From Lonicera japonica (lineage: Eukaryota > Streptophyta > Magnoliopsida > Dipsacales > Caprifoliaceae), in assembly GCA_021464415.1 (NCBI GenBank), contig CM038467.1, positions 65,911,159 through 65,975,158 of the forward strand: a stretch of DNA of 64,000 nt, read 5' to 3'. The notes under the pieces are model-generated. The model was not told the origin of the DNA. It saw only the letters and a program-made list of their open reading frames with translations, and made no database searches. The translations under genes were made by a program, and so were the position numbers. Below are positions 34,334 through 46,300 of this stretch, one piece after another (positions within the stretch are counted from its first letter, which is position 1; each line of letters starts with the position of its first letter).

Positions 34334-35548
34334 AACTATATATTCCTATTTTGTTTAATTAGAAATTATAGTTTTTCTATATTTTTAACATCCCCATATT
34401 ATTTAACATGTAAATTATCTATAAAAGAATATGTCGAATAATAATAGTGCATATTTATATCTTATTTGCACGGTCACGTCAGCTTTCTCTCTCCAACTTT
34501 TTTTTTTAAAACTTCAAAATATAATAAATTTTAGTTTAACAATATTTAAAGTTAAATTTTCTAGGGACATTGATTTATTTATGATTTTGTTTTTTAAAGT
34601 TTACAAATCGTAAATACAAAATAGATTAATATTATTGTTAAAGCAAAAAAAATTATGTTAAAGAAATTTATCTTCCTTAAGCATAATTAATAAACTACAA
34701 ATTTGGTTACTTTAAAAAACCATAGAAATTTGGTTCGATAACAAATAAAACTACCTTAGCAATAGCAATCAAGATTTAGGATGACAAAATATCCATCCCA
34801 ATAAATTTTTGACCAACCATGACCCTAAAGCCTGATATTTTTTATTTTTTTAATTGTGGTAAGTATGGGTATATTCTAAACATAAATACGATTTGAGTTA
34901 TATCCAGTTTATGTTTATGTAAATATAGCATGTTGAACTCAAATAAACCAATATATCGAGTAAAGTAGAACCATATTTTTGGAGCATTGACGATCCCCGT
35001 GGTGATGTCCAGAAATACCTAATAATATTGCGTCCCCTACCATTATTCAATTTTTATGCATGTATGAGTAGTTTTTACTATCAATATCAATTATTTATTA
35101 ATATTTTAACATTTAGTTATATTAAATTAAATGTAAGTTTCGATTGTTCAAAATTATTTATACGTTCTCAGATTTAATTCTATTTTCTTATTATAAATAG
35201 TAAAAATTAATTTTCTAAATGTAATTTTTTTAATTTTTAACAGCCCTTTTTTTCTAAGAAACAAATACAAAGGGCATCATATCATATATACATTAACAAC
35301 TTCATTTTTAATCATTAAAAAATTTAGAACTCTCGAATTTATTTATTTATCTCTCAGGATTAAAGCAATGATATTTATAATATCAATTTGTTTGACGAAG
35401 AAAATATAATTAATTATAAGAAAGGATAAAAAATAAAAAACAAAAAAGTTAATTGTAGGTGATAAGGGTATATTCAAAACTTAGAGCATATTAAGTATTA
35501 TATTTATTATTTTTTTTAAAAAATAAAATAATAATAGTTTTTTTTTTC
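34334..35548. other. AT-rich non-coding stretch right of the Athila element
   Basis: About 34362-34440 is a diverged repeat of the left flank at about 17812-17885 (both contain attatttaacatgtaaatta). The target region therefore already held a local direct repeat before the retrotransposon arrived. No gene is seen. Confidence 0.6.
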
Positions 35549-36407
35549 TGTAACGACCCAAAATATCTCACATCGATAGTATAATCGAAAGTTCCTTGGT
35601 ATATATGTGGGTATAATGAACATAACTTACATCTTGGGCTAACCATTTTGATAGAGAACACAAAAGGTTACATATGGTATTAGAGCGAATACATGACCAC
35701 TATCATGTGACGTGTGGATATTGTGGATCAGGTTTGTGCTTGGCCTTACGAGAACGTCAAGGATTTAACGAGAGGAGATTGTAACGACCCAAAACCAAAA
35801 TATCTTACATCGGTAGTGTAATGAGAAGTTTTTTGGTATATATGTAGATATAATGAACCTAACTTACAATTTGAAATAGCCATTTTGGGGGGAACCCTGA
35901 ACTACAACCACGCGACGTACTGATATTTTGATCGAATTTGTGCTGCTGACGGTGAACCGGAATAACTGGATGCGGCTAGCTAATAGGGGGAGATTGTAAT
36001 GACCCAAAAATAACCCACATCAATAGTATAAGGGGAAAATTCTTGGTATATATATGTGAACAATGACCCTAAATCACAACTTAGATTAGCCATTTTAGGG
36101 GAGAACTCGAGTGGTTACATATGATATCTGAGTGGACCCAGGATCACTGTCATGTGAAGTGATGATATTGTGGGACGGGTTTGTGCAGCTAACGGCAAGC
36201 CTTTGTGTGTGACCCCGACCTGACGAGAACGTCAGGGATTTAACGGTCGGAGATTGTGATGACCAAAAATATCCCACATCAGTAGTGTAATGGGAACATC
36301 GAAATGTAATAGGAAGGTCCTTGATATACATTAGTATATATGTTGGTGCAATGAACATAATTTACAAATTAAATTAGCCATTTTAGGGGAGAACCCGAAT
36401 GCTTACA
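35549..36407 (+). mobile_element. Tandem TRIM array: four short LTRs with three internal regions
   Basis: Four copies of an LTR starting TGTAAYGACC or TGTGATGACC begin at 35549, 35780, 35995 and 36255. The clear ones end GGTTACA and are 124-125 bases long. Directly after the first LTR comes TGGTATTAGAGC, a tRNA-Met-type primer site (35675-35686). Before each later LTR is a purine run such as GGAGAT. The internal regions are about 100-135 bases and non-coding. This is the build of TRIM elements, here as an LTR-int-LTR-int-LTR-int-LTR tandem. Confidence 0.8.
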
Positions 36408-37320
36408 TTTTTTCTAAAAACTAATTATAATTTTGAAATATTATGTTGATCTAAATATAAACATATAAATCTAAACTTATTCTATATGTGATTAATAATT
36501 TATAAATTTTAAAAATTCAAAAGGTACTGGAAATATATAAATGGATTATGTTAGAATTAACTTTAGTGGATCGATAGTTGAATTTAGGGTTTTATCAAAT
36601 GCGAATTCAATATATCTAAAAATATGATTAAAACTAAACTTGAGCAAAAGAATATTTATTTAAAAAAAAAAATTCTACCCGATTTACTATATTGTACGTA
36701 TAAATCTCAACTCACTATTTTCCTTCTTACCAGTTGTAATTAGATTGTATCTAAGGGTATTATAAATAAAAAATGTTATATTTCAATAGAGTTGAGACAA
36801 ATGGATATAATTTACGTGAACTCGAATTTAAGCCATTTAGCACCCATACTTTTCTAGATTATAAAATTAAAAAGAAAGTCCACCCTATATTAGGGTTTGC
36901 TTAGTCAAAAACTCGTCGAATTAGGCTATTTCCCATCCTTAATTATAACATAAGTGCAATTAGTCATATTTAATTTATTGTACCACTATTTGAATAATAG
37001 GCATATAATTATATTTTTAAATTTTGGTTAAGATTAAAAATTAAAATTAGTGCCATACGGGAAAATTTAATCCGTCTTATTCAAATTAAAAGTATACTAC
37101 TACTTTTTTAAGATAATGTTAAAATTAATTTCTTTGAAAAATAACAAAATTGGAATAAGAACTCTTAATATGAGATAAAAAAAATTTAAAATTACGAGTA
37201 ATTATAGATATAAAAAAAGTAGTAATAAATATAATTTTAGATAGTGTGACCAATTACATATAGGCACAATTGAATCGTGCCATAAGCACGGACATTAACT
37301 AGTATGTATATATATAAGAT
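36408..37320. other. AT-rich non-coding stretch
   Basis: No gene, repeat or element end that I can support. Confidence 0.5.
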
Positions 37321-37324
37321 GAGG

Positions 37325-39540
37325 TGTTTGTTGTCATGCAAAGTGGCATGTTATTATTTAAATAATATAATTAGAAAAACGAAAAGGGAAGGCATCACTT
37401 GCAGGGGTGGAATCGGTCGGTAAACCGAACCGAAAAACCCTATCCGACTCTCGAACCTAGTATAATCGGTGGGAAGAAATGGCAACCGGTACCGTTCTGA
37501 CATAGTCGGTTCCACCGACTATCAGTTTTTCCGACTGGGATCGTTCGGGTGGTTCGGAGAGGAAGAAGTGAAGAAAAATAATGGAGAAGGAGAATGGACT
37601 GGAAATAGAGAGGATGATCAAAGTGAAGAAAAATAATGGAGAAGAATGGACAAGAAATAGAGAGGAAGATCAAAGTGAAGAAAAATAATGGAGAGGAAGA
37701 TTTGAATGTTGGTGCTGAGAAAGATGAGAGAAAAATAAAAAAGTAATGGGTCTGTTGTGTTCGTGTTTAGGCATGGTGAGAGAGTCGAATGAAAAAGAAA
37801 AAGAAAGTAGTGAGAGAAAGGAGAGTGTAAGTGAGAGAGAGAGAGAGAGAGAGAGACTGTGAAAAGAAATAAAAGAAGAAAGAAAAAATTAAATATACTT
37901 CACGTGGCTCAATGCTTATGTTACAACTGCTTCACGTGGCTCAATGCCTGCTTCTGTTGCATGTGTTGTACTATTTAAATATATAAATATATATATATAT
38001 ATATAAAATAATAAAATTTATTATCATTTATAAAACCGGTCGGTTCCATTCACCGATGGTTTTCAAAACTTCCCACCGATTTTGCCACCGGTTTGGCCGG
38101 TTCTTTACAGCTTTTTTTTCGGTTTGTCAACTTATTGAAAACCGAACCAATTGGACCGGTTGAAAAACTGGTCAGCTCGGTCATTTCGGTTTTTTTTGCC
38201 AGCCTTACTTGCATGCAACGCAGCCGCAATAATGTTAGTGGGCCCTTTGAATTTTAAGTCTTTTGGTATTATCAGTATGCCTTTTTTATTCATAGAGCAG
38301 CCAGCTTCTAAAATTTATGATCAAATTTATAAATATAACACTTTTTTTTGAAAGGATACAATGAGTATGATATAAAAAATAATTATATGAGTATGCAAAA
38401 AGACATATAAATTTTTAGTTTTTTTTAAAAAAGAAAAGAGTGAGCCACGCTTGTACTCGATCAACAAAAAAAATTATATACATATATACTAAGTTCCAAT
38501 TTTAGATTAAAAAATAATGCCACTTAAAAAAAATTGGTTTGAAATTTAAACTTTTTAAAATATTTGCACTTTAACCCCCAAAAACTCAAATAGAAGTTCA
38601 TACGAGTGAGCCATGCTCGTATGACTCATATGAGTGTAACAAACTCTTAAGGTTTTTTTTAATGAGTTTAGGCCAGCCGTATGATCCATACAAGTAAATG
38701 AAAGCCATATAATAAAAATTTAGGCATATGATAAGTTTACTCTCTCTCCCTCTCTCTCTTTCTCATCATGCCAGCCGAAGTTTGTCTATTAAGTTTTCTC
38801 TGCTGTGGCATGAGGTATGGTAAATTTACCAATTTACCATACCCATTGTGGTTGCTATAAGTGAAGAAGTAGAAGAGTAAGGCTCAGGAATAAATGAAGA
38901 GGGTACCATAGGTTTTACTAGAAATTTAGGAATTTAGAGTTGGTTTTTGGCTAATTTTGGTGGTGTTTTTTTGGTGTTATTTTAAAGTATGGTAAGTATT
39001 CGATAAGTATTATATTTTTTTAAAGCTTTAGAGTATTCTTTATGATTCCTACTTCGTATTTGCAGACTCTGTGGTGCTATTGTTAGTGTCGTTTGTTTAA
39101 TACTATGTGTTGGTTGAATTGGTAATTGAAATAATTGGTACATGATTTAATTTTACCTATCAGATTTAACAACAATCCCTAATATGTTGTTTTGTGATTG
39201 GCATGGGTGAGTTGAGTTATAGGTGGCGTGATAGCACTTGGCAAGTGACCAATAGAGAAACGGTATGAGGCCATATGATATGTATGTATGTTATATATAT
39301 ACACTGTTCTTGTTTTACATGAAAACCTTTTGTATTCTGTATTCGGTGTACTTCCTCACACATGTTTTTCCTCCATATGTGCTATTAGTAAGAGCGGGTT
39401 GAGATGCAGTACGAAGTTCATGGGAGATATTAAAACTTATATATAATTTGAAAAATATGATTTATACTGCTACATTATGGAGATCATTGTAATTTGTGGT
39501 GGATATGTATACTATTATTTATCGCCCCTCTAGGCGAGGT
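37325..39540 (+). repeat. Orphan duplicated block D2
   Basis: Homologous to D1 (14205-15645), the block downstream of P450 copy A, in the same orientation. It is not preceded by a P450 gene. It lacks the 622-bp MITE of D1 and contains its own hAT-like insertion. Confidence 0.75.
37403..38206. mobile_element. hAT-like non-autonomous element in block D2
   Basis: ACTTGC at 37397-37402 is repeated at 38207-38212; the match extends to 8 bp with one mismatch. The ends AGGGGTGGAA and, in reverse complement, AAGGCTGGCA form imperfect inverted repeats. Both ends are rich in ACCGAAC / GGTTCGG motifs, like the element at 15654-16392. The middle has GA-rich tandem repeats (37560-37690) and a GA microsatellite near 37838-37855. 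There is no coding capacity. Confidence 0.65.
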
Positions 39541-39740
39541 GTCACACCCTTTTTGGAGCCTAGCTATATGATAAATAAGGTAAATATAACTTAAATACTT
39601 GAATATACAAATAGCAGAGAGTTAAAGAAAGACCGAACTCCTAATTTTTTAATTTTTTTGTAATGTTATATGCACCTTTATTTTGTTTCAAAAATATGGT
39701 AATTTTAACTATTTCCTTTTGAAACAAACACCTACGGGGG
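39541..39740. other. Non-coding gap after D2
   Basis: No feature that I can support. Confidence 0.4.
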
Positions 39741-39744
39741 CATA

Positions 39745-40330
39745 GAATTTTGTTATAATAAATTGGGCCAGCCCAGCACTTCAGAGGCCCGTACGTCGAG
39801 TACGGCCCGGTAGCCTAGTGATGAAATAAGTAAAGGGCATAAATTGAGTGGCCGATGTAAGCATCATGCCGACCACACATGGTAACTCAGCCGACTTCAT
39901 GAAGAGGCGTCTCACGTAACTTGCATGTGAAAAGGGGGACAGAGAATGTGTAGGAGAATGTCTCAGAATCATATCTATCTCTACTAAAATCGTGTGTGGA
40001 ATTTAATGACAAATCGTGGTGGTCCCCACCAAATCGTGTCAGCCATCTAATACCAAAATTAGATAGTTATAGATAAGGGAAGAAGTGCTGGAGTGTTATC
40101 TAGACCTTACCCTCCTCAGTCATTTTACTGTAACCCTAATTCTATACGTATAAATATAAGAGGGATAACTTCATTTTAAGGGGTTGTTGATCTTCAAATT
40201 AGTCAAACTCTGTACAGGGGAGGAAGCTAGTAGCTTATATTCTTTGTCGTATTCTTACTTGGAGATCAAATACCAAAAAAAAAAAAATACACACACACAC
40301 ACAAAGAGTGGGGGCACTCTAGACCTACTA
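39745..40330 (+). repeat. Possible solo LTR
   Basis: The stretch contains a GC-richer leader (ggcccgtacgtcgagtacgg), then at about 40150 a TATA-like cgtataaatataagag, then a transcribed-looking region with aggaggaagc. This is the usual U3-TATA-R layout of a retrotransposon LTR. No internal region adjoins it and the ends are not certain. Other explanations are possible. Confidence 0.3.
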
Positions 40331-41390
40331 TTTACTGGTTAGGGGAACTATCCTCAAACAAAAATGTGTTGTCAATCCATACACATTTACTATTCTCTTG
40401 AACATACCAAGAACCAATTATTCGTTATGGTTAAGACCTAAAATTTTTGGTCACCTACAACACCCAATCAATCCCTCACTCCTATACTCGGCTCACCAAT
40501 TTATCTCACCATCCTGACTATTTTGATGAAAAAGTATTTTATTTTATTTCATTAGCTCTTTCAATCTTCCAAACTGCAACTGTGGTCAAGGAAAATTTCC
40601 TATCTTCGTCCTTCAAATGGGATGCTCTTCTTCACTGCACTTTGACGGAAAGACACCAACACGCCCTCCATCCACTTCCCATTTTCCATAAGCCCGCCCG
40701 CCTAGACTATAAGTCTCTTTCTGTTTGACCTAGCATTTATCTTCAACCCTTCTTGTATTTAATATTTTTCCTTTTTTTTTTATTGATTTTCATCAAAAAA
40801 ATAATGGAAGTTAAGGGCCTATTATTAACTTAAAATGCTTTATTTGTAAATGAAGTTTTTGGAATAAAGATATGTTTGCATATAACTATCATTGATACTA
40901 CTTATGCACATTTTTTATAAACTAAATAAAGCCATTCTACAGTAGATGGCTACATAGTACCGAATAATGGCCACGAACTCGGCAACCCATTGCCAAATCG
41001 TATCACACACCTTTGTCATTGGTCACCAAAATTTTGCTTAAATGATTTATTGAGTTTCTACCAAATGTGACAACCAACAATTTGATAATGTTGTTCACCT
41101 ATATTTTGCCAAATTCTTGTAAAGTAACTCGGCATGCTACTAGTGAGTATTTAAATTTTATTTATTTTTTCTTTTTGTTTTAAGTTGGGTGTCCTTTATA
41201 TAGTGTAATTTATCAATAAAGTAAAAAAGTTTGGTGTTAGGACTAATATATACTGGGACTAATATATATTAGGGCTATTGATATATATATATATATTCAA
41301 TAGTGATGGCTCAAAAGCTTCAAGTCATGATATTGACTCATTGTTGCTAGATTTTCCAAAAGCCTCAAATCATATTGACTTTTATTAGAT
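40331..41390. other. Non-coding stretch
   Basis: A 93-codon frame at 40447-40728 has no recognisable domain. A (TA)n run lies near 41281-41296. Nothing else is supported. Confidence 0.4.
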
Positions 41391-41395
41391 TTTCA

Positions 41396-41829
41396 TGTGT
41401 AGAATTTGAGCTTAATATGGTTCATTACTATCACCGATACTATCCCCGACTTAACCACCTATCACTAGGTGCGGGGTTTTTAACTCAAAAGGCCTCGGTT
41501 ATATTAGAGGTGAACCACTTATTATTTAGTTACATGTTTTTCTCTTATATTTTAAGATGTGGGATCTTGTTATTCTTCAACACGCCCCCTCACGTGCGAC
41601 CCGATATCGGCTCGCACGGGTAACCCAATTCCCACATCGGGAACTGGTAAATTCGGGAGCCAACGCCACTCTTTTCGAAGGTCCCTAGAAACTTGGAGCC
41701 AACACCATCTTTTTCGAAGGCCCGGGCCAACGCCATCCTTTTCGAAGGCCCAGTATTCATAACCCAAACAGGCCAAGGACATGAATCGGAATAAAACCTT
41801 CCTCTGATACCATGTAGAATTTGAGCTTA
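41396..41829. repeat. Short element flanked by direct repeats
   Basis: GTAGAATTTGAGCTTA occurs at about 41398-41413 and again at 41814-41829. Next to the right copy is cctctgataccatg, the reverse complement of a tRNA-Met-type primer site. This suggests a remnant of a small LTR retroelement on the minus strand. The interior contains a 36-bp GC-rich repeat around 41680-41750 (cttttcgaagg, two to three copies). Confidence 0.45.
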
Positions 41830-41867
41830 TCTCTTCCTCATTGATATTCTCAAATAACTGAACTTTT

Positions 41868-42209
41868 TTATAATGTAATAATTTTTGAATTAGATGTCAT
41901 ATGATCAGTTGCACCGGAATCAATTACCCATGTATTATTCAAAACAGAGACAGAATGTAAAGCCGTACTTGTGATAGTGAGTAAGCCCGAGGCTTGTTTG
42001 TTACCTCTTCCTGTGGTCTGACCTGGTCTGCGATGGCGAGAATCCTTCCACCAATTTGGATAGCCAATGATTTCATAGCAACCCTTGCTCGAGTGTCCCA
42101 TTAGTCCACAGATAGAGCATGGAGGGTATTTGTAAGTCGAACCCCGAGCCATAGAGTGTAAGTCATTTGTTCGGTTCCCAAATGAAGTATACGCAGATGA
42201 TCCGGTCAT
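41868..42209 (-). pseudogene. Ty1/copia gag-protease fragment
   Basis: On the minus strand this frame has a CCHC zinc knuckle (CSICGLMGHSSKGC), the GYPNWW phrase typical of copia Gag, and the start of the aspartic protease (WVIDSGATDHMTS). The frame ends at about 41868, far short of integrase and RT. It belongs to the minus-strand copia remnant together with the LTR at 42971-43180. Confidence 0.85.
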
Positions 42210-42960
42210 GTTTGTGGGGTCGAGAGTTTGTAATACTCAAAGATAGAGACGAAATTTGGAAATTCTGAGGTTGTGGTTGTGTTCAGAAGGTTGAACAAAG
42301 CTAGGAATTGGTCTGGTCTTCTGAAAAACGGGTCAAAAAAGTAGTGAACCGGTCGGTTAACTGTGCAAAGAACCGGTCTGGTTGAACCGGTTAGGGTTTC
42401 TGAATTGGTCAACGGGTCAATGGGTCTGGTCAACGGGTCTGGTCAACGGTCAACGGGTCAGGGTCAATGGTGAACGGTCAACGGTCAGGGTGACGTGGCG
42501 CTAGGGCTGACGTGGCAGTAGAGCTGATGTGTCAGGGTGACGTGGCAGATGACGTGGTAGTATGGCTGACGTGGCAGGGTGATGTGGCAGTAGGGCTGAC
42601 GTGGCGGTGGCGTGGCGCTAGGGCTGACGTGGCAGCAGGCGCAGTGACAGAGGCGCGTGGACGGAGCGCTGCGGGAGATCTGATTGTACTAGAGGCGCGT
42701 GAGAGCGCGTGCGGGTGTGGATGGCGATGATTCAAATGGATTTTGAATCGTCTATTGAAGACGAGGACGTTGGTGTGATTTTTGGTTTGATTGGGTGTCT
42801 GTAAGCGATGGATGAATGCACAGAAGTTTGATCCGGTTGTGTGTGGGTGGCTGCGGGTGTTGTTGGATAGGTTTAGGGTTTAGGATGGTGTTGTAAGGTG
42901 ATATGTGGGTTGTTTGCGTGGTGGTGGTGGGATGGCTAGGGTTTTGTGGTTGTGTTTCCC
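42210..42960 (-). other. Copia 5' gag/leader region with GC-rich minisatellites
   Basis: Lies between the gag fragment and the LTR on the minus strand. It contains two minisatellites: GGTCAACGG-type repeats at about 42410-42490 and units around gctgacgtggca at about 42490-42640. They make this one of the few GC-rich spots of the window. Frames here look like by-products of the repeats. Confidence 0.5.
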
Positions 42961-42970
42961 TCTGATACCA
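42961..42970 (-). other. Primer-binding site, tRNA-Met type (minus strand)
   Basis: TGGTATCAGA on the minus strand directly abuts the LTR end ATCGTCAACA, as usual for copia elements. Confidence 0.75.
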
Positions 42971-43180
42971 TGTTGACGATTAGAGAGAGATGAGATAATA
43001 ACTTATATTGATAATAATGAATGAATACAAAGGTCCCTTAAATAGGGATTGAATGGGCTGTACATGGAAATAAAATAATATCCCATAATTCTAGGAATTA
43101 TGGTGGTAGTCAACTATACCATTTATACATATACCATATCTATATATCCTACCATATATATATATATATATATTCTAATA
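42971..43180 (-). repeat. Ty1/copia LTR, about 210 bp
   Basis: On the minus strand it begins TATTAGAATATATA (probably a mutated TGTTAG) after a GGGGGAG polypurine tract and ends GTCAACA before the primer site. Uniquely it has an internal 3' end on one side and an internal 5' start on the other. Confidence 0.7.
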
Positions 43181-43295
43181 CTCCCCCTCAAGTTGGCACA
43201 CATATATCGAACATGCCCAACTTGCTAATTAGCTTGGTGAATATCTTCTTTGTCACGGCCTTGGTGAAAATGTCAGCTAACTGATTTTACATCAT
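43181..43295 (-). pseudogene. Ty1/copia RNase H tail and polypurine tract
   Basis: Minus-strand translation gives ADIFTKAVTKKIFTKLISKL, then CVPT and a stop, followed by GGGGGAG. This is the C-terminus of copia polyproteins and its polypurine tract. Only this short tail remains. Confidence 0.8.
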
Positions 43296-43342
43296 GCATG
43301 AGCGATGCGTTTGATATTAGAATACAAGTAATTCAAGAATTC

Positions 43343-46300
43343 TAGTGCCTTAGTGTTTGAAACCTATTGCTTACGTTTATATGTATATATATTGTGAAAT
43401 AAAGTTCTACAAAAATAAAATTTGAAAACAAAAACTAGACACGATTTCAAAGCTGCTGAAATATTTCCCACTTTAAATAATAATAGATTATCATAATCAT
43501 TATCATTATAATCATCTTCTGCGCATGTATATAGATTTTGTATTTGTCATTCAATAGTTAAAATGAAAACTTCTTTTTTCTTGTCTTATTAAATTATCCA
43601 TAATGATAAGTAGATAATGCCCAATATGACAGTGGAAAGCCATGCAACATACTTGATGTGCTCTGTACATGATGTATGATGACTTTTATTCCAAAAAAAA
43701 AACAGTTGTTTCAAATTAAAAGTATTATATAGTTCTTCGTGAATAGAGTACGTTGATTAGGTAATTTAGATTGCTAGCTTTTGTAAAATGTTTGGGGCAG
43801 TATCTTTTGATAACCCCCAACTCCTTTGTCGCGCAATCTTATTTTTTTTGTTTGCTCTGACTGTCCTTATTTCCTATTAATCGGTTTTAAACGGCCAAAA
43901 AAAAATATTTCAATATTACTTTATGGATCTTTTAATTTTTGGTTACAAACAAACATTATTTTTCACTTTTCTCAAAATATTAACCTCTTTGTCACTGGGC
44001 CAAAATACTAGATCCATGTGGGTATAGTGAAAGTAGGTAATAATTTTTTTTTAAAATATATTGTAACATATCCCTTTTTTTCTAATATTTATAATATGAT
44101 TCAAAATAATTATGTAAATCCATAAAGTTGGTCTAATGGCTTGTTCACCACTAGGTTTCTGTGGAGAATTGATACATGTGCAAATTCCCTTAGATGAACA
44201 GAAAGCTCAATTTTGCTACTAATTTGAAAAAAAAAATGTATTATTTCTTCAAAAAAAGATATAACACTCTAAAATTAAACCAAAAATTTGCATTAAAAAG
44301 TTAAAATTATTCCTTAAGACATGACGTAAAAGGTAATAATATAATACTATAAAGTAGAGATGGAATTTAACCATCATGAATATCACATTTTTAAATTGTC
44401 AATTCAAAACTTTGTTTATAAGAAAGTCGAAGATGCGCTCAACTAACAAACTAGCTATACTTTTATTCATCTTTTATTAAATTATATATATACAAATTGC
44501 ACACGCATTTTGATGACAGTTTGAACACATTTTGATGTTTCAAATTTGAACCCTTATCTTTTTTTTTTAAATACAAAGAAACATTAGTAACAACTGTGAA
44601 CCTTGCCTAGGCAAAGGAATTATCTATATAAACACTATGCCAATATTGTGATTATTTTTTTAATCATGTATACATTGAAAGCTAGTATTACCTATGTTTT
44701 AGAGTAATTAAGAGTTGTATATATATTCAAAAACTTAAAATAAATTGGATTTTAATTTATCATAACAATTACTTCACAATTAAAGTCCAAGTAATTATGA
44801 GTTATTTGTTTTACTTCAAGTCCAACTAAATTATCGAGTATTTTATCGGGTATTATTGTATTTTGAGTGTTATAGTTTCGAGTTTTAATAAATAATCTGA
44901 TATGACCCGTTATTACCCGTTAAGTACATATGTAATAAAAAAAATATGTTTGTATATATATAATATTATATGTACATATTGTATGCTCACTTTAAATTAA
45001 CAAATAAATGTCTAATACAAATTTATACATTTAATTTATACTAAAAATAAACATATATACAGGTGCATGCATATATAATATTATACAACTACGTGTATTA
45101 TTAATGGGTTCTAACGGGTTATTATCGTTTTAACGAATATTAACTTGCTCGACCCGTTAACTTGTGATGGTGAGTATCTCACCAAATTTGCTCAACTTAT
45201 TTTCCAACTTCTTACAAAAAATTTGAAATATATGATTTGCTATTATTTCTTTTATCTTATTGTCAAATGTCAGAACAATCCAGTCGCTCTAAATTTAATA
45301 TCTTTTGTCCGTGAGTACTTGCATCCCTTTCATGGAACACAAAATTTCGACATGTACATGCATACAAATCTTTCAAAATTGACAACATGCATGTGACTTA
45401 ACAAGAATTGAAGCTGATCCGCCATACTTGACTTTCTCTTGATGAACAAATATTCCGTGGCAACTCAACTAGATTCTCTACTTAATTGTTTCGCAATTAC
45501 ACTAGCATTTCAAGATTATTAGAATATTTTATATATTTGTAAACTCGATTGGTGTAAAAGGAAATTTACTTGGAATAATATTTTGATGCACATGCATAAT
45601 TCTTTTTCATTATTTAAACTTTATCTGAGTTTAGGAAGTAAATTTCATGCAATTTTGGATTGTAAATATATTTAAATTTTTTTAAAACAGGTTAGGGTTA
45701 CTTTAAAAATTAAAATAAATTCTGTGGGGTAGTTACTATTTTAATTTTCAAGTTTTTTATTATTTTTCTAGTAATTTTTATTTAACAATATGGACTTCTT
45801 GCTTAATTTCAAGATTAGTACCACTTTGAGTAGAACTCGCGTACCGTAAGGTTCAATTTGATAGGATTTTTTAAATATTTAATTTAAAATTTGCTTTTAA
45901 GTACAGGTCTTTAAAACTATTTTTCAATATGATTTATATGTGGTAAAATATTTTTAAAATTTTATTCATTTCTTAAAGTTTTTCTAAAATATAAAAAAAT
46001 ATTTTTTTTCACTTAAATAAAAATTTTAATATAGGTAAACCGAACAATAAAAATACTGATACATATTCACTCTTTGGCACACATTTTTTTTTTAACTCTA
46101 ATCCTATCTAATCAATGTCCGTCGCAGTTGACTCAAATATGTATATAAGTCTCTATCATTGAACGATGACTCTTGGCTACGTACTCACCACCACAAATCA
46201 AAATTCTCCACTCCATCAAAAATTCTAAAATAAGAATAATTACATCTGTTACTATATAGATAAAGCAAGTATAATAAGATGACCAATTTTTTTTTATTTT

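Noticed and set aside
40447..40728. 93-codon frame with a protein-like look
   Set aside because: No recognisable domain, no splice context; probably chance.
42512..42735. Frames of 67-72 codons on both strands
   Set aside because: They simply translate the GC-rich minisatellites.
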